Shown piece by piece: positions 27,304 to 36,064 of a stretch of 64,000 nt of DNA. Position 1 is the first letter of the stretch. Every line of letters starts with the position of its first letter. The notes beneath the pieces were generated by a model, which ran no database searches, was not told the origin of the DNA, and saw nothing but the letters and a program-made list of their open reading frames with translations. Source of the DNA: Acidobacteriota bacterium (GTDB taxonomy: Bacteria > Acidobacteriota > Terriglobia > UBA7540); contig SCRD01000019.1 in assembly GCA_004298155.1 (NCBI GenBank), positions 120,680-184,679 of the forward strand, given 5' to 3'. A program made the position numbers and the translations under genes.

Positions 27304-28587
27304 TTACACCTGGCCGGCCATTGCGGCCCGGCGGCTTTCATAGAGAGGAAACTCTCGGGTGAGCGCGTTTACTTCTTCGCGGACCTGCGCCAGGAGAGTC
27401 TCATTTTCCAGGTCGCCCAGGACATCGGCAATCCAGCCGCCGATTTTTCGCATCTCCGCGTCCTTCATGCCGCGCGTGGTGACAGCGGGCGTTCCAACGC
27501 GGATGCCGCTGGCCACCATGGGCGGGTTGGGGTCGAAGGGGATGGCGTTCTTGTTGACGGTGATCCCGGCGCGCTCAAGCGCCTTTTCCGCCTGCTTGCC
27601 GGTGACGTTCTTCGAGAAAACGTCCACGAGCATGAGGTGATTGTCCGTGCCGCCGGAGACAATGCGAAATCCTCTGGAAGCAATGGTTTCGCACAGCACG
27701 CGGGCGTTATGGACAATCTGCTTCTGATACTCGATGAAGGCGGGCTGCAGCGCTTCCAGGAAGCAGACGGCCTTGGCGGCGATCACGTGCATCAGCGGGC
27801 CTCCCTGGATGCCGGGGAAGACGGTCTTGTCGAGCGCTTTGGCGAACTCGGCCTTGCAGAAGGTGGCCCCGCCCCGCGGCCCGCGCAGCGTTTTGTGGGT
27901 GGTGGTGGTGACAAAGTCAGCGTGCGGGAAGGGGCTGGGATGCAGGCCTGCCGCAATGAGCCCGGCAATGTGGGCCATGTCCACCATCAACAGCGCGCCG
28001 GATTTTTTGGCAATTTCTCCGAAGCGCGCGAAATCGATAATGCGTGGATAAGCGCTGGCGCCGGCCACAATCAATTTCGGCTTGTGCTCCATTGCCAGCT
28101 GTTCAAGCTCGTCGTAGTCGATGGTCTCCGTGTCTTTCTTCACACCGTAAGGGACAATGTTGTACATCTTGCCGGAGAAGTTCAGCGGGTGGCCGTGCGT
28201 CAAATGGCCGCCGTGCGCCAGGTTCATGCCCAGCAGCGTATCTCCCGGTTTGAGCACCGTCATGTAAACCGCCTGGTTGGCCTGTGCCCCTGAGTGCGGC
28301 TGGACGTTCACGTGGTCAGCATTAAACAGCTTCTTTGCCCGCTCAATGGCCAGCGTCTCGGCCACGTCCACAAACTCACAGCCGCCGTAGTAACGCTTGC
28401 CCGGCAACCCCTCAGCGTACTTGTTGGTCAGCACGGAACCGAGCGCCTGGAGCACCGCCTCGCTCACAAAATTCTCTGATGCAATCAGCTCAAGAGTTCC
28501 TGCCTGCCGCCGAACCTCGTGGTCAATGGCCTGCGCTACCTCCGGATCAACTTCGCTGAGGGGACGGGTGCGGTAAATCTGGGTCAT
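27304..28587 (-). CDS. glyA: Serine hydroxymethyltransferase
   Basis: A 427-residue PLP enzyme that interconverts serine and glycine and loads one-carbon units onto tetrahydrofolate. [52 protein letters not shown] and the PLP lysine K232 in [14 protein letters not shown] are all present. A strong GGAGGAAACGTC precedes the ATG. It is transcribed towards hpnE and faces a kilobase of noncoding, repeat-rich DNA upstream. Confidence 0.98.
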   Translation of the reverse strand: MTQIYRTRPLSEVDPEVAQAIDHEVRRQAGTLELIASENFVSEAVLQALGSVLTNKYAEGLPGKRYYGGCEFVDVAETLAIERAKKLFNADHVNVQPHSGAQANQAVYMTVLKPGDTLLGMNLAHGGHLTHGHPLNFSGKMYNIVPYGVKKDTETIDYDELEQLAMEHKPKLIVAGASAYPRIIDFARFGEIAKKSGALLMVDMAHIAGLIAAGLHPSPFPHADFVTTTTHKTLRGPRGGATFCKAEFAKALDKTVFPGIQGGPLMHVIAAKAVCFLEALQPAFIEYQKQIVHNARVLCETIASRGFRIVSGGTDNHLMLVDVFSKNVTGKQAEKALERAGITVNKNAIPFDPNPPMVASGIRVGTPAVTTRGMKDAEMRKIGGWIADVLGDLENETLLAQVREEVNALTREFPLYESRRAAMAGQV

Positions 28588-28711
28588 GACGTTTCCTCCA
28601 GCCTTTATAGATGTGGTTTGTGAGGCTTCCTTCAGATTGTTATGTGAGCGAACTTCCCTGAATCAACATTCTATCGGAGGCGCTCAAGCTTGGCAATCAT
28701 CTCCCGCTCAA

Positions 28712-28840
28712 GGTGGTGGCCCAGTTTGGTTCCTATTCTGCGGCACGGCCAGGATGGCCTCGCCTGCCGCAGCACGGGCAGGATGCCCGTGCCACAAAAT
28801 CGTGTGCCGCGCTTGCCACAAATCAAACTGATTCACTACC
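28712..28840. repeat. MITE-like palindromic element, copy 1
   Basis: A noncoding element of about 129 bases with imperfect terminal inverted repeats of about 20 bases: left GGTGGTGGCCCAGTTTGGTT and, on the other strand of the right end, GGTAGTGAATCAGTTTGATT. Inside are GGCCAGGATGGCC and a perfect hairpin GCACGGGCA-gga-TGCCCGTGC at 28772-28792. A relative with the same ends and inner palindrome lies at 34972-35080. No transposase. Confidence 0.65.
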
Positions 28841-28994
28841 CTCGCCAGGTTCCAGCGCAGGAAACATGCAAAGGCTTCAGGCGGCTGCGCTCGCTGGAAG
28901 GCAAGCGGTTGGGTCGGTGAATAGCGAGGCGAGGGTGGGCCGAGTGGATGGTGAAACAGGCTAGCGGCGCTGCGTTCATTTACCTGGACCCGGT

Positions 28995-29180
28995 CCGGTT
29001 CGTTTTTTTAACTGCCCTGTATTTTCAATGACATGGCCAGCTTCGTTTCCGGTTCGTTTTTTCCACAGCTACGTATTTTCAACAACTTCCCCGCTTCATT
29101 TTCCGGTTCGTTCCGGTTCGTTTTCGGAGCCCGATCCTGTGTTTTCAATAACTTCTCCGGTTCGTTTTTTAAAAAACGAA
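28995..29180. repeat. 54-base degenerate tandem repeat ending in a palindrome
   Basis: CCGGTTCG recurs at 28995, 29049, 29103 and 29157, an exact 54-base period, each copy followed by a T-rich run and most by TTTTCAAYRAC about 40 bases later; an extra CCGGTTCG lies at 29113. The array ends in the perfect 20-base palindrome TTCGTTTTTTAAAAAACGAA at 29161-29180 and a T run. The rest of 28588-29572 holds the element at 28712 and no gene I can support. Confidence 0.7.
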
Positions 29181-29572
29181 TTTTTTTGTCCCATTCGTCT
29201 CATTTGTCCCAGAAAATCGCCCCTCGCAGGCATTGAAAGAAGGCTACCACGCTAGGCCACTGATGTCAAGGAAAATCGGCACCGAAAATTTTCGGATGGC
29301 CTCACGCTTAGCATGCTTTCCGGCGGCCCGACGCCTGCTGAGGGGCGGCTGGATGGTCAAATCCACACCCACCAAAAGGATTGGAGCGCATTTGGCCGGG
29401 CGTTTTTTCGCGCGTGCCTACGGAAAAAGTTCCCGCGCTCCTCCTGCGAATTTCCCATACGGCTGAGAAATACTTCCCAGGGAGTTACGGCGGTCTCCCG
29501 ATTTTCACTGCTGATGCAGTTCCTTATACTGAGCATGAAGATAAGGGATGAGAAGAAAGGAGGGACCAGGCC

Positions 29573-29890
29573 ATGACCCTCAAAGGCGGAAGCGAGGCAA
29601 AAGGCGGCTTTTATTGGAAGCGAGGCGATTGGGAAATCGTGACGGTGGAAGGAAAGGCAGGGACGCTGCCGGGCACGGAAAAAACGGAATACCTTCGCGT
29701 ACCCTTGGTCCTGTTTGTGCCCATTACAATGATGATCAGTGTTGCGTATGTGTTCTTTTTCCCATGCGTCGGCTTCTACCTGCTGGCGAAGATGGGCGCC
29801 ACGAAGCTCCGTGTTGTAATCCGGGATTCCAGCCAGTGGATGGCGAAAAAGCTGGCGTTGCAGACCTCCGGGCACAAGCGCCGCCCGTAA
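29573..29890 (+). CDS. Hypothetical 105-residue membrane protein
   Basis: A 105-codon frame of unknown family. A polar N terminus of about 40 residues (KGGFYWKRGDWEIVTVEGKA) leads into one long hydrophobic stretch at about 44-70 (LVLFVPITMMISVAYVFFFP) and a basic, Lys/Arg-rich C terminus. AAGGAGGG lies about 9 bases before the ATG. It stands alone, convergent with the regulator gene at 29969. The start context and clear membrane span support a real gene, but I cannot assign a function. Confidence 0.55.
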   Translation: MTLKGGSEAKGGFYWKRGDWEIVTVEGKAGTLPGTEKTEYLRVPLVLFVPITMMISVAYVFFFPCVGFYLLAKMGATKLRVVIRDSSQWMAKKLALQTSGHKRRP

Positions 29891-29968
29891 AGGCTCCGAG
29901 GCGATCAGCCCGAGCGGAGGCAGCAGGACGCCGGCTGCCGTAAACGGCGGCACGCAGCGCCATATCGT

Positions 29969-30625
29969 TCAGCCCTCCATCTGGATGACACCCTTTTTGA
30001 TGGCGAATTTGATGAGATCGGTCCGGTTTCGCAGGTTGAGCTTCTCCATCACGTGCTCGCGATGGGTCATGGCGGTCTTGACGCTGATTCTGAGCGAGTC
30101 AGCCACTTCTTTGTTGCTCGACCCGAGTGCTACCAGCCGCAGGACCTGCTTTTCGCGGTCGGTTAATGTTTCGTAGGGGTCTTCCGTATCGGCCCCGGCC
30201 TGTCCGGGCGCACCCTGCACCGCCTCCATGGCAACATTAGGATCGAGCACGAGGCCGCCCTGGGCGGCGGAGCGGATGGCAGAAGCGAGGTCGGAACCCA
30301 GCATCCGTTTGAGCACGTAGCCCGCCACGCCAATCTTCAGGAACCTCCGGACATATTCCGGATCGTCGTACTGCGTGAGGACCAGCACTCGCGTTTTTGG
30401 CGACACACGCTTGAGTTCGATCGTGGCCTCGAGCCCGCCGAGGCCCGGCATTGCGATGTCCATCAACACGACGTCGGGCTTGAGCTCACGGCAACGGTCA
30501 ATGGCCTGGCGCCCCTCGGTAGCCTCGCCAATGACCTCGATGTCCGGAGTCAGGCTGAGCAGGGCTTTGATGCCGTCGCGCACTAACGCATGATCGTCGG
30601 CGATGAGGACACGGACCTTAGGCAT
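29969..30625 (-). CDS. NarL/FixJ-type response regulator
   Basis: A 218-residue two-component regulator. The receiver domain has the acidic pair in VLIADDHALVRDG, the phosphoacceptor D56 in VVLMDIAMP, and a C-terminal LuxR-type helix-turn-helix (LTDREKQVLRLVALGSSNKE with ISVKTAMTHREHVMEKL, about residues 150-212). Its start overlaps the end of the sensor kinase gene by 8 bases, so the two are partners. Being the last gene of the cytochrome operon, it probably controls expression of that operon or related electron-transfer genes; this is inference. Confidence 0.93.
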   Translation of the reverse strand: MPKVRVLIADDHALVRDGIKALLSLTPDIEVIGEATEGRQAIDRCRELKPDVVLMDIAMPGLGGLEATIELKRVSPKTRVLVLTQYDDPEYVRRFLKIGVAGYVLKRMLGSDLASAIRSAAQGGLVLDPNVAMEAVQGAPGQAGADTEDPYETLTDREKQVLRLVALGSSNKEVADSLRISVKTAMTHREHVMEKLNLRNRTDLIKFAIKKGVIQMEG

Positions 30626-32474
30626 TTCGCTCTCCGCGCGGTACAGTCAGGACCACTCGTGTGCCCCGGCCGGGAGCTGAATCGATCAGCGCTTTCCCTC
30701 CAAGAATCTCCATTCGCTCCTGGATGCCGGCGAGGCCAAGGCCGCGGCCCGTGGCAGCCGTGTCAGAAATGCTGCCCTGATCGAAGCCACGGCCGTCGTC
30801 TTCAATTTCAATGGTAACAGCGCCGGGAGTGGTGGCGCATTGAATGAGGACCGCGTCGGCGCCGGAGTGTTTTACGATGTTGGTAATGGCCTCCTGCACT
30901 GCCCGAAACAGCGCCGTCTCAATTTCCGGCGATAGTCGCGTGTCTTCTTCGTCGGTTTCGCAGCGGACGGCAATGCCCCTCTTTTTAAGGTCCCTCTCTG
31001 CGTACCATTTGATAGCGCGAAACAGGCCGAGGTCATCAAGGACGGAAGGGCGCAGATCAAAGCTCAACCGGTGGATGCCATCGAGCGTTCGGACGGCGAT
31101 GGCGCGTGCTTCCAGCAGGCGTTCGCGCGAGACCCCCTCGGGCAGCGTGGCAACGGCAGTGTCAAGCTCCAGGGCCAACGCTCCGATCACCTGGCTCGTC
31201 TCATCGTGCAATTCACGCGCGATCCTCCTCCTCTCTTCTTCCTGCGCCCGGATCACCTTCTTCAGCAGCATGGCGCGGAGCTGGTCGCGTTGTTTCAGCT
31301 CATCATAGAGCTTTTCGATTTCAGCCGTCCGTTCCTGGATACGCAGCTCAAGCTGGTCACGCCCGCGGGCCACGTCCTGCTGCGATTGCCGCAGAGCAGT
31401 CCTCATCCTCTCAAGCGCTCGGCCAAGCTGGCCTACCTCGTCGCTGCCCAGGTCCGGGACAGGAATCTCGAGTTCACCCGCGGCAATATGTCTGGCGGTC
31501 CCCACCAGCTTCGAAAGCGGCGCCGTAATGCTTGATGCCGCTCCCAGGGCGAATGCCAGCGAGAGAAGCGCGAGAGCCGGACCCCAGATCAGAATCCTCC
31601 GGCGAAGCGCAACCACCGTCGAGAATGCCTGAACCCTGGGCTGCCGGATGTTGGTTCCCCATGATGCACGCGAAAGCAGCGGCGCAAAAGCCATCACCTC
31701 GTCCACGCGTTGCTTCGTGGGGCCGCTCTGATGGCATCCATGGCAAGTGCCTGCCGCCGGCTGCCGGGCTTTAATGAGCTTTGCGAGGAAGTCCCGATGG
31801 TCACTTCTGGTGTAAAGTCGCTCCTCCGCCGTACTGGCGATGATGACGCCGCGCTGGTCAACCAGGTCTACCGTTTCCCGCTCCCCCAGGGGCACAAAAT
31901 TCAGCAGCCCGCGAAAGGCCGGCGCTTGCGGATCAATCTCGCCGCCGATGATGCCTGCCACCCGGTTCTGGGCATCTCGCAAGGGAACAAAGAGAAACAG
32001 CCGGCGAGTGGCGCCAGTCCCGTCTGAGAGCGCCGAAATTTCCGGCCTGCCTCTTTCGACAGCCTCGCGGAACGCAGGAAGCCCGGACGGCGCGCCCGTA
32101 TCGCTGCTGAAGGATGGCTCAGCCTGAACAATCCTGCCATCGAGACCGAGAACAAAATCCCTCGTAAGAAAGCGGGACCGGACGTAAGCTTCGCGAAGCG
32201 CCGCCTGTTCGACGCGCGGCCCGGCTGCGCCCGACGCGGGCGAGATCCTTTCAAGCAAGGCGAGCTCCGAATTTACCGCCAGGTCAACACTGGCAGCCAC
32301 GCTGATGGCCAATTGCATTCGTTCTTTGAGGACCTGCTTCCCCAGCGCCTGGACCGCTGACCAGCTCAGCCAGCCAAAAATCGCAATCGCGCTCAGCGTC
32401 CCCGCCATGGTCAGCAGGACGATCCTGGCGCGCAGCCCACGGCTAAAACTCGGGTTGGAAGCGATTGATGCCAT
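30618..32474 (-). CDS. Sensor histidine kinase with c-type haem motif in the sensor domain
   Basis: A 618-residue membrane kinase of the NarX/HisKA_3 type. First membrane span about 17-40, an extracytoplasmic sensor region of about 250 residues, second span about 296-316, HAMP about 317-370, coiled coil, HisKA_3 with phosphoacceptor H423 in ARELHDETSQ, and HATPase_c with NIVKH near 532 and DDGRGF near 559. The sensor region contains C244-H-G-C247-H248, a CxxCH c-type haem attachment site, followed by VDEVMAFAPLLSRASWGTNI. Family knowledge: such sites bind haem covalently outside the membrane. It lies 15 bases after the cytochrome b gene. Confidence 0.92.
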   Translation of the reverse strand: MASIASNPSFSRGLRARIVLLTMAGTLSAIAIFGWLSWSAVQALGKQVLKERMQLAISVAASVDLAVNSELALLERISPASGAAGPRVEQAALREAYVRSRFLTRDFVLGLDGRIVQAEPSFSSDTGAPSGLPAFREAVERGRPEISALSDGTGATRRLFLFVPLRDAQNRVAGIIGGEIDPQAPAFRGLLNFVPLGERETVDLVDQRGVIIASTAEERLYTRSDHRDFLAKLIKARQPAAGTCHGCHQSGPTKQRVDEVMAFAPLLSRASWGTNIRQPRVQAFSTVVALRRRILIWGPALALLSLAFALGAASSITAPLSKLVGTARHIAAGELEIPVPDLGSDEVGQLGRALERMRTALRQSQQDVARGRDQLELRIQERTAEIEKLYDELKQRDQLRAMLLKKVIRAQEEERRRIARELHDETSQVIGALALELDTAVATLPEGVSRERLLEARAIAVRTLDGIHRLSFDLRPSVLDDLGLFRAIKWYAERDLKKRGIAVRCETDEEDTRLSPEIETALFRAVQEAITNIVKHSGADAVLIQCATTPGAVTIEIEDDGRGFDQGSISDTAATGRGLGLAGIQERMEILGGKALIDSAPGRGTRVVLTVPRGERNA

Positions 32475-32489
32475 CGTACTGGACCTGGA

Positions 32490-33209
32490 CTAACCCGGCC
32501 CACGCGATTCTCCTGGGCCGGGTCCTTCAAGTTTCCCTTCGCCGCTGGCAAGGACCCGCTCATATTCGAGCGGATGTTCTTTCTCCATCCGCTCGCGGCT
32601 GATCTTTCCCGTGAAGATGCTGGTGTCGATAGGAAATGCTTCAGGCGACAAGTGAGAATTGAAGAAATGCCATGTGATGATCACCAGGAAGGCCAGTAAA
32701 CCCTCCCGGCCGTGCGCAATCAGCGCCGCAGGGATTACCTCTCCGGGCAGAAAACGCGTTGTCAGAACAGGGAAATAGAGCATGAACCCAGTTACGGTCA
32801 TGATGAGCGAACCGAAGATCAAGCCCCAATACTCGAGCTTCTGGCGAAAGTCATAGCGATCGAACCGCGGCTGTTCGTCTGAAAGCTGCAAGTAGTAGCG
32901 AGTTACAATGACGACGTCGTCAAAGTCCTTGCGAGTGGGAACCATGGTAGGTTTGGACTGCCCGCGGACCACTTGCAGCACCGAGACGATCACGTGCGAA
33001 AACACAACGAAGGCAAGACCGATCCCCGCAACGCGGTGGATCCATCGCACCCTGTCGATTCCACCCATCTCCAGAATCATCCACCCGGCCCAGCGCATCG
33101 GAAAAAACTCCTGGATCAAGCCGGTTGTGGCCAGCACGATAAACAACAAGCCTACGCTGGCGTGTTCTACGCGTTGCCGCAACGAGAATCGGGTGATGTA
33201 ATCGGTCAT
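32490..33209 (-). CDS. Membrane cytochrome b subunit (formate dehydrogenase gamma/b561-like)
   Basis: A 239-residue polytopic protein with about four or five membrane spans and histidines suitable for two b haems (RQRVEHASVG, RWIHRVAGI, VFSHVIVSV, IITWHFFNSHLSPEAF). LEYWGLIFGSLIMTVTGFML resembles the gamma subunits of formate dehydrogenase and thiosulfate reductase. It overlaps the upstream multihaem cytochrome gene by 4 bases (ATGA). Together they would move electrons between the quinone pool and periplasmic haems. The tail is proline/glycine rich. The exact redox partner is unknown. Confidence 0.85.
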   Translation of the reverse strand: MTDYITRFSLRQRVEHASVGLLFIVLATTGLIQEFFPMRWAGWMILEMGGIDRVRWIHRVAGIGLAFVVFSHVIVSVLQVVRGQSKPTMVPTRKDFDDVVIVTRYYLQLSDEQPRFDRYDFRQKLEYWGLIFGSLIMTVTGFMLYFPVLTTRFLPGEVIPAALIAHGREGLLAFLVIITWHFFNSHLSPEAFPIDTSIFTGKISRERMEKEHPLEYERVLASGEGKLEGPGPGESRGPG

Positions 33210-34279
33210 CGATTCACCACCGTCCGCCAGAGGTTCAGCAAAATCTGCAGTGCGAGGCCTCCCACGATAAGAGGAATGAAGATGTCATAGAACAATTTGA
33301 CTGCATAGACCAACGGAGAGTGCCGCAGGCTGGGCTCGTAGTGTCCAACCCACGCCGAAGGGAAGTTTGGACTGGCGTTCGTGTGGCATCGGCGGCAGGT
33401 TATGAGCAGATGTTGCTTGATGGCCACCAGCCCGGCGCCCTCCACCTGCCGGATGTCGTGGACCCCGTGGCAGTCAGTGCAGGTTGCCGTGAACTCGCGT
33501 GGATGCGCCTTCTCCATGCGGTGGAGTGATGCCGTCATGCCATGGAAATCGTTCAGGTAGGTAGTCAGGACCGCCGTGGAAATCGCGTACTTCGCCATCA
33601 ACTGCTTATTGGCGTGGCAGCCCGCGCACATTTGCGGGATCTGCAGATGCCATGACGCCGAAAAAGGGTTGGCCGTGTTATGAGCGTGGTGGCAATCAGT
33701 GCAGACCGGGACGTCGTTGTTGCCCTGCTCGATCAGCGCCTTTCCATGAACGCTTTTGACATACTCACCGGCGACGGCCGCATGACAGCGGGCGCAGGCT
33801 TCCGAAATGCGTGAGCGTGGCTGTGCGGGCAGGGCAATTGCGTGCGAGCCGTGGCAATCTATGCACGTCGGGGCATGCCTGTTGGCCTTGGCCAGCGCCG
33901 CGTGATGAACATCATCCAGCAGGCGGCTGTATTCGTCAAAATGGCATTGTTTGCAGACCTGATGGTATGCCAGCGACACAGAGTGTTCGTCTGGAAAAGT
34001 TTTGGCTGGGTGCGGCACGGTCGTGATGTCACTATGACAATCAGTACATGCCAGGCCTGCATGGACCGATCCAGCGAGAGCCTTGTGATCGACGTAAAGC
34101 GAAAGTGTCCTGCCGTTTCCCAGCCTGGTTGAGGCTGATGCGTCGCCGTGGCAGGCGAGGCAAACGTCGTTCGACAGGTCCCCGGCAGGCAAAGCCGCGC
34201 CGAGGGTAATTGTGCGGCCCACAACTACACACGCCGCCACCAGGAAGAACCCAAGCCATGCAGGGAGCCTTTGGCCCAT
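33206..34279 (-). CDS. Nonahaem membrane-anchored cytochrome c
   Basis: A 357-residue protein with an N-terminal signal sequence (LPAWLGFFLVAACVVVGRTI) and nine CxxCH motifs: CLACH, CTDCH, CKQCH, CIDCH, CARCH, CTDCH, CAGCH, CTDCH and CRRCH, then a C-terminal membrane span (LFYDIFIPLIVGGLALQILL). The first motif begins at C40. The layout resembles NrfH/NapC-like or cytochrome c7-type electron conduits but I cannot place it in a named family. It is the first gene of a four-gene operon with cytochrome b, haem-motif sensor kinase and regulator. Confidence 0.88.
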   Translation of the reverse strand: MGQRLPAWLGFFLVAACVVVGRTITLGAALPAGDLSNDVCLACHGDASASTRLGNGRTLSLYVDHKALAGSVHAGLACTDCHSDITTVPHPAKTFPDEHSVSLAYHQVCKQCHFDEYSRLLDDVHHAALAKANRHAPTCIDCHGSHAIALPAQPRSRISEACARCHAAVAGEYVKSVHGKALIEQGNNDVPVCTDCHHAHNTANPFSASWHLQIPQMCAGCHANKQLMAKYAISTAVLTTYLNDFHGMTASLHRMEKAHPREFTATCTDCHGVHDIRQVEGAGLVAIKQHLLITCRRCHTNASPNFPSAWVGHYEPSLRHSPLVYAVKLFYDIFIPLIVGGLALQILLNLWRTVVNR

Positions 34280-34474
34280 CGAATCTCCCCATTGCTATTG
34301 CAGGCACTTCAGCCGCCGCGCCTTGAAAGACATCGCAACCGGTTAGAGACCTTGTGCGACTTCCATGCGCACTTTGGCACGACCGTCGCACCAGTTGCCG
34401 GCCACTGCCAAAGTCTCTCGTTACCAATCTAGGGTGGGCGCGGATTGTGCGCTGTAAACTTCGTCACACCTTCT

Positions 34475-34490
34475 CGTGATGAAGGTCACA
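34475..34490 (-). promoter_or_regulatory. Candidate CRP/FNR-family operator
   Basis: CGTGA-N6-TCACA, nine of ten positions of the CRP/FNR-type palindrome TGTGA-N6-TCACA, about 200 bases upstream of the nonahaem cytochrome gene. An overlapping inverted repeat CTTCGTCAC/GTGATGAAG spans 34460-34484. No other protein gene is near. The rest of 34280-34738 shows nothing I can call. Confidence 0.35.
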
Positions 34491-34738
34491 TGCTGGGGGT
34501 AAGGGTAGGGTAGCGACAAATGCGATCCCGGCTGCTGCGTGCGGGGTACTCCGCCAAACAACTCGATGCCGCCGGCATCAGGGGGTAAGCATGAACTCCA
34601 CTCTAAGCATAGAATGCAGTTGAAGAGGCGTGTCCCTTCAAGACCCTTGGGCGGGCGCGCCGGCGGCCCTGCCTGAAGTCCACTTGTCCTCCGTTGTTAA
34701 ACAATTAAGCTTTGGGTTAGAAGGGCACGGGCAATGAT

Positions 34739-34813
34739 TGGAGGCGCGGGGGAGAATCGAACTCCCGCATAAAGGTTTTGCAGACCTCTCCCTTACCACT
34801 TGGGTACCGCGCC
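34739..34813 (-). tRNA. tRNA-Cys (GCA)
   Basis: Folds as a 75-base cloverleaf with acceptor GGCGCGG/CCGCGCC, anticodon loop CTGCAAA (anticodon GCA), T-loop TTCGATT and encoded CCA. The discriminator base is U73, the known identity base for cysteine tRNA. Confidence 0.95.
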
Positions 34814-34820
34814 GGAAGAT

Positions 34821-34895
34821 TGGAGCGGGAAACGGGATTCGAACCCGCGACTTCGACCTTGGCAAGGTCGCACTCTACCACTGAGTTATTCCCGC
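34821..34895 (-). tRNA. tRNA-Gly (GCC)
   Basis: Cloverleaf of 75 bases with acceptor GCGGGAA/TTCCCGC, anticodon loop TTGCCAA (anticodon GCC), T-loop TTCGAAT and encoded CCA. It is 7 bases from tRNA-Cys on the same strand and is probably cotranscribed with it. Confidence 0.95.
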
Positions 34896-34971
34896 TTGTA
34901 ACCTGGAAACTCAACTTACCAAAAAATTATAGAAAGCGGCAGGCAGCCGTGTCAAGCAACGAAACCGCTGG

Positions 34972-35080
34972 GTGTAGTGGCTCAGTTTGGTCCTGCCTTG
35001 CCGCAAGGCCATCCTGGCCGTGCAGTTTGGCAACGGCAAGGGCGAGGGCGCCAGTTCCAAAATCAAATTGAGTCCCTGTT
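34972..35080. repeat. MITE-like palindromic element, copy 2
   Basis: About 109 bases between the tRNA pair and the phosphoesterase gene. Left end GTAGTGGCTCAGTTTGGTCC and right end AAATCAAATTGAGTCCCT match the ends of the copy at 28712-28840 and are imperfect inverted repeats of each other. It shares the inner palindrome GGCCATCCTGGCC. A separate small palindrome GGACTTGAAGTCC follows at 35114. Confidence 0.6.
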
Positions 35081-35148
35081 AACAGCTGAATTGGTCTTTC
35101 TATCCGCCGTCGCGGACTTGAAGTCCGGAACTGCAAAACAAGCCGGAG

Positions 35149-36015
35149 TCATGATAACTCGTGCGTTCTTGAAGGATTTCCGGCGCGCAGGTTCAGGCAG
35201 GCGATTTCTGGTGGACAACCGACCCGCAATGGAACCAGCACCTTGCCAATACCGCGGCTGACATAAATCTGTGTCCCGTCCAGCCGGTTCCACCCTGCGA
35301 TGAATTTCTTGCCCAGTTTGGACCTTGTATAGAGGCCGCCCACAACCGGCAACCTGACCTGCCCTCCGTGAGTATGGCCGGAAAGGACCAGGTCGATGTG
35401 TTGCTCCGCCGCCATGTGAATCCCGGCCGGATTGTGGCATAACAGGATTTTGGGATCGTGCGACGGGATGTGGCGCATGCCGGCGTCAAGATCGTCGGCG
35501 CTCCACCAGAGGTCGTCAACTCCAACCAGCCAGAGCCGGTCGCGCCCGGAATCGAGCGCAAAGTGCGAGTTGCGCAGGACGTGGATGTGATGGGCCTTAA
35601 GGGCCCTCGTTATTTCATCGGCGTCGACCTGGAAGTCGTGATTGCCCAGGACGGCAAAAACTCCCAGCCTTGCCCGCAGCCGGCCGAGCACCTGGGCTAC
35701 CGGCCAGATGTAAGTAGGAGAGAAGGTGACGTAGTCCCCCGTGAGTGCAATCAGGTCAGGCTGGAGGTGGTTCGCCATCTTCACAGCCCTTTCGACATCT
35801 TCAAGGGGCGTGTAGAGGCTGTGGTGAATATCGGTCAGATGGACAATCCTCAAGCCATCGTGCGCCGCCCCAAGCTGGCGGATGTGGATGTCCATCTCAG
35901 TAATTTCCGGGTCAGGCGAAACAGGTGGCGGAGAAAGCGGCGGGCTGGCAGAGAGCGAGAGCGTAATGAGCCCCCGGCGCCTTGCCAGACGCCTCGATAC
36001 CAGATGTGTTCTCAT
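35149..36015 (-). CDS. Metallophosphoesterase (YaeI/UDP-diacylglucosamine hydrolase-like)
   Basis: A 288-residue calcineurin-like phosphoesterase. Metal-binding motifs in order: HLTDIHHS, LTGDYV, VLGNHDF and LSGHTHGGQVRLP. The N terminus (RRLARRRGLITLSLSAS) resembles a twin-arginine or membrane-anchoring leader, as in YaeI-type enzymes that act at the membrane surface. It lies 49 bases downstream of the SuhB-like gene. Substrate not determinable. Confidence 0.85.
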   Translation of the reverse strand: MRTHLVSRRLARRRGLITLSLSASPPLSPPPVSPDPEITEMDIHIRQLGAAHDGLRIVHLTDIHHSLYTPLEDVERAVKMANHLQPDLIALTGDYVTFSPTYIWPVAQVLGRLRARLGVFAVLGNHDFQVDADEITRALKAHHIHVLRNSHFALDSGRDRLWLVGVDDLWWSADDLDAGMRHIPSHDPKILLCHNPAGIHMAAEQHIDLVLSGHTHGGQVRLPVVGGLYTRSKLGKKFIAGWNRLDGTQIYVSRGIGKVLVPLRVGCPPEIACLNLRAGNPSRTHELS

Positions 36016-36064
36016 ATTGTGTCCCGACGCAATTGTTCAACGGCCTCAACGGCCCAGGTTAAAT

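Noticed and set aside
29161..29187. Palindrome plus T run as a terminator
   Set aside because: The stem is mostly A-T with no loop, and no plus-strand gene ends before it; better explained as part of the repeat array.
29028..29255. 75-codon frame running through the 54-base tandem repeat
   Set aside because: Open only because the repeat unit is a multiple of three; no ribosome site and biased Phe/Ser/Pro composition.
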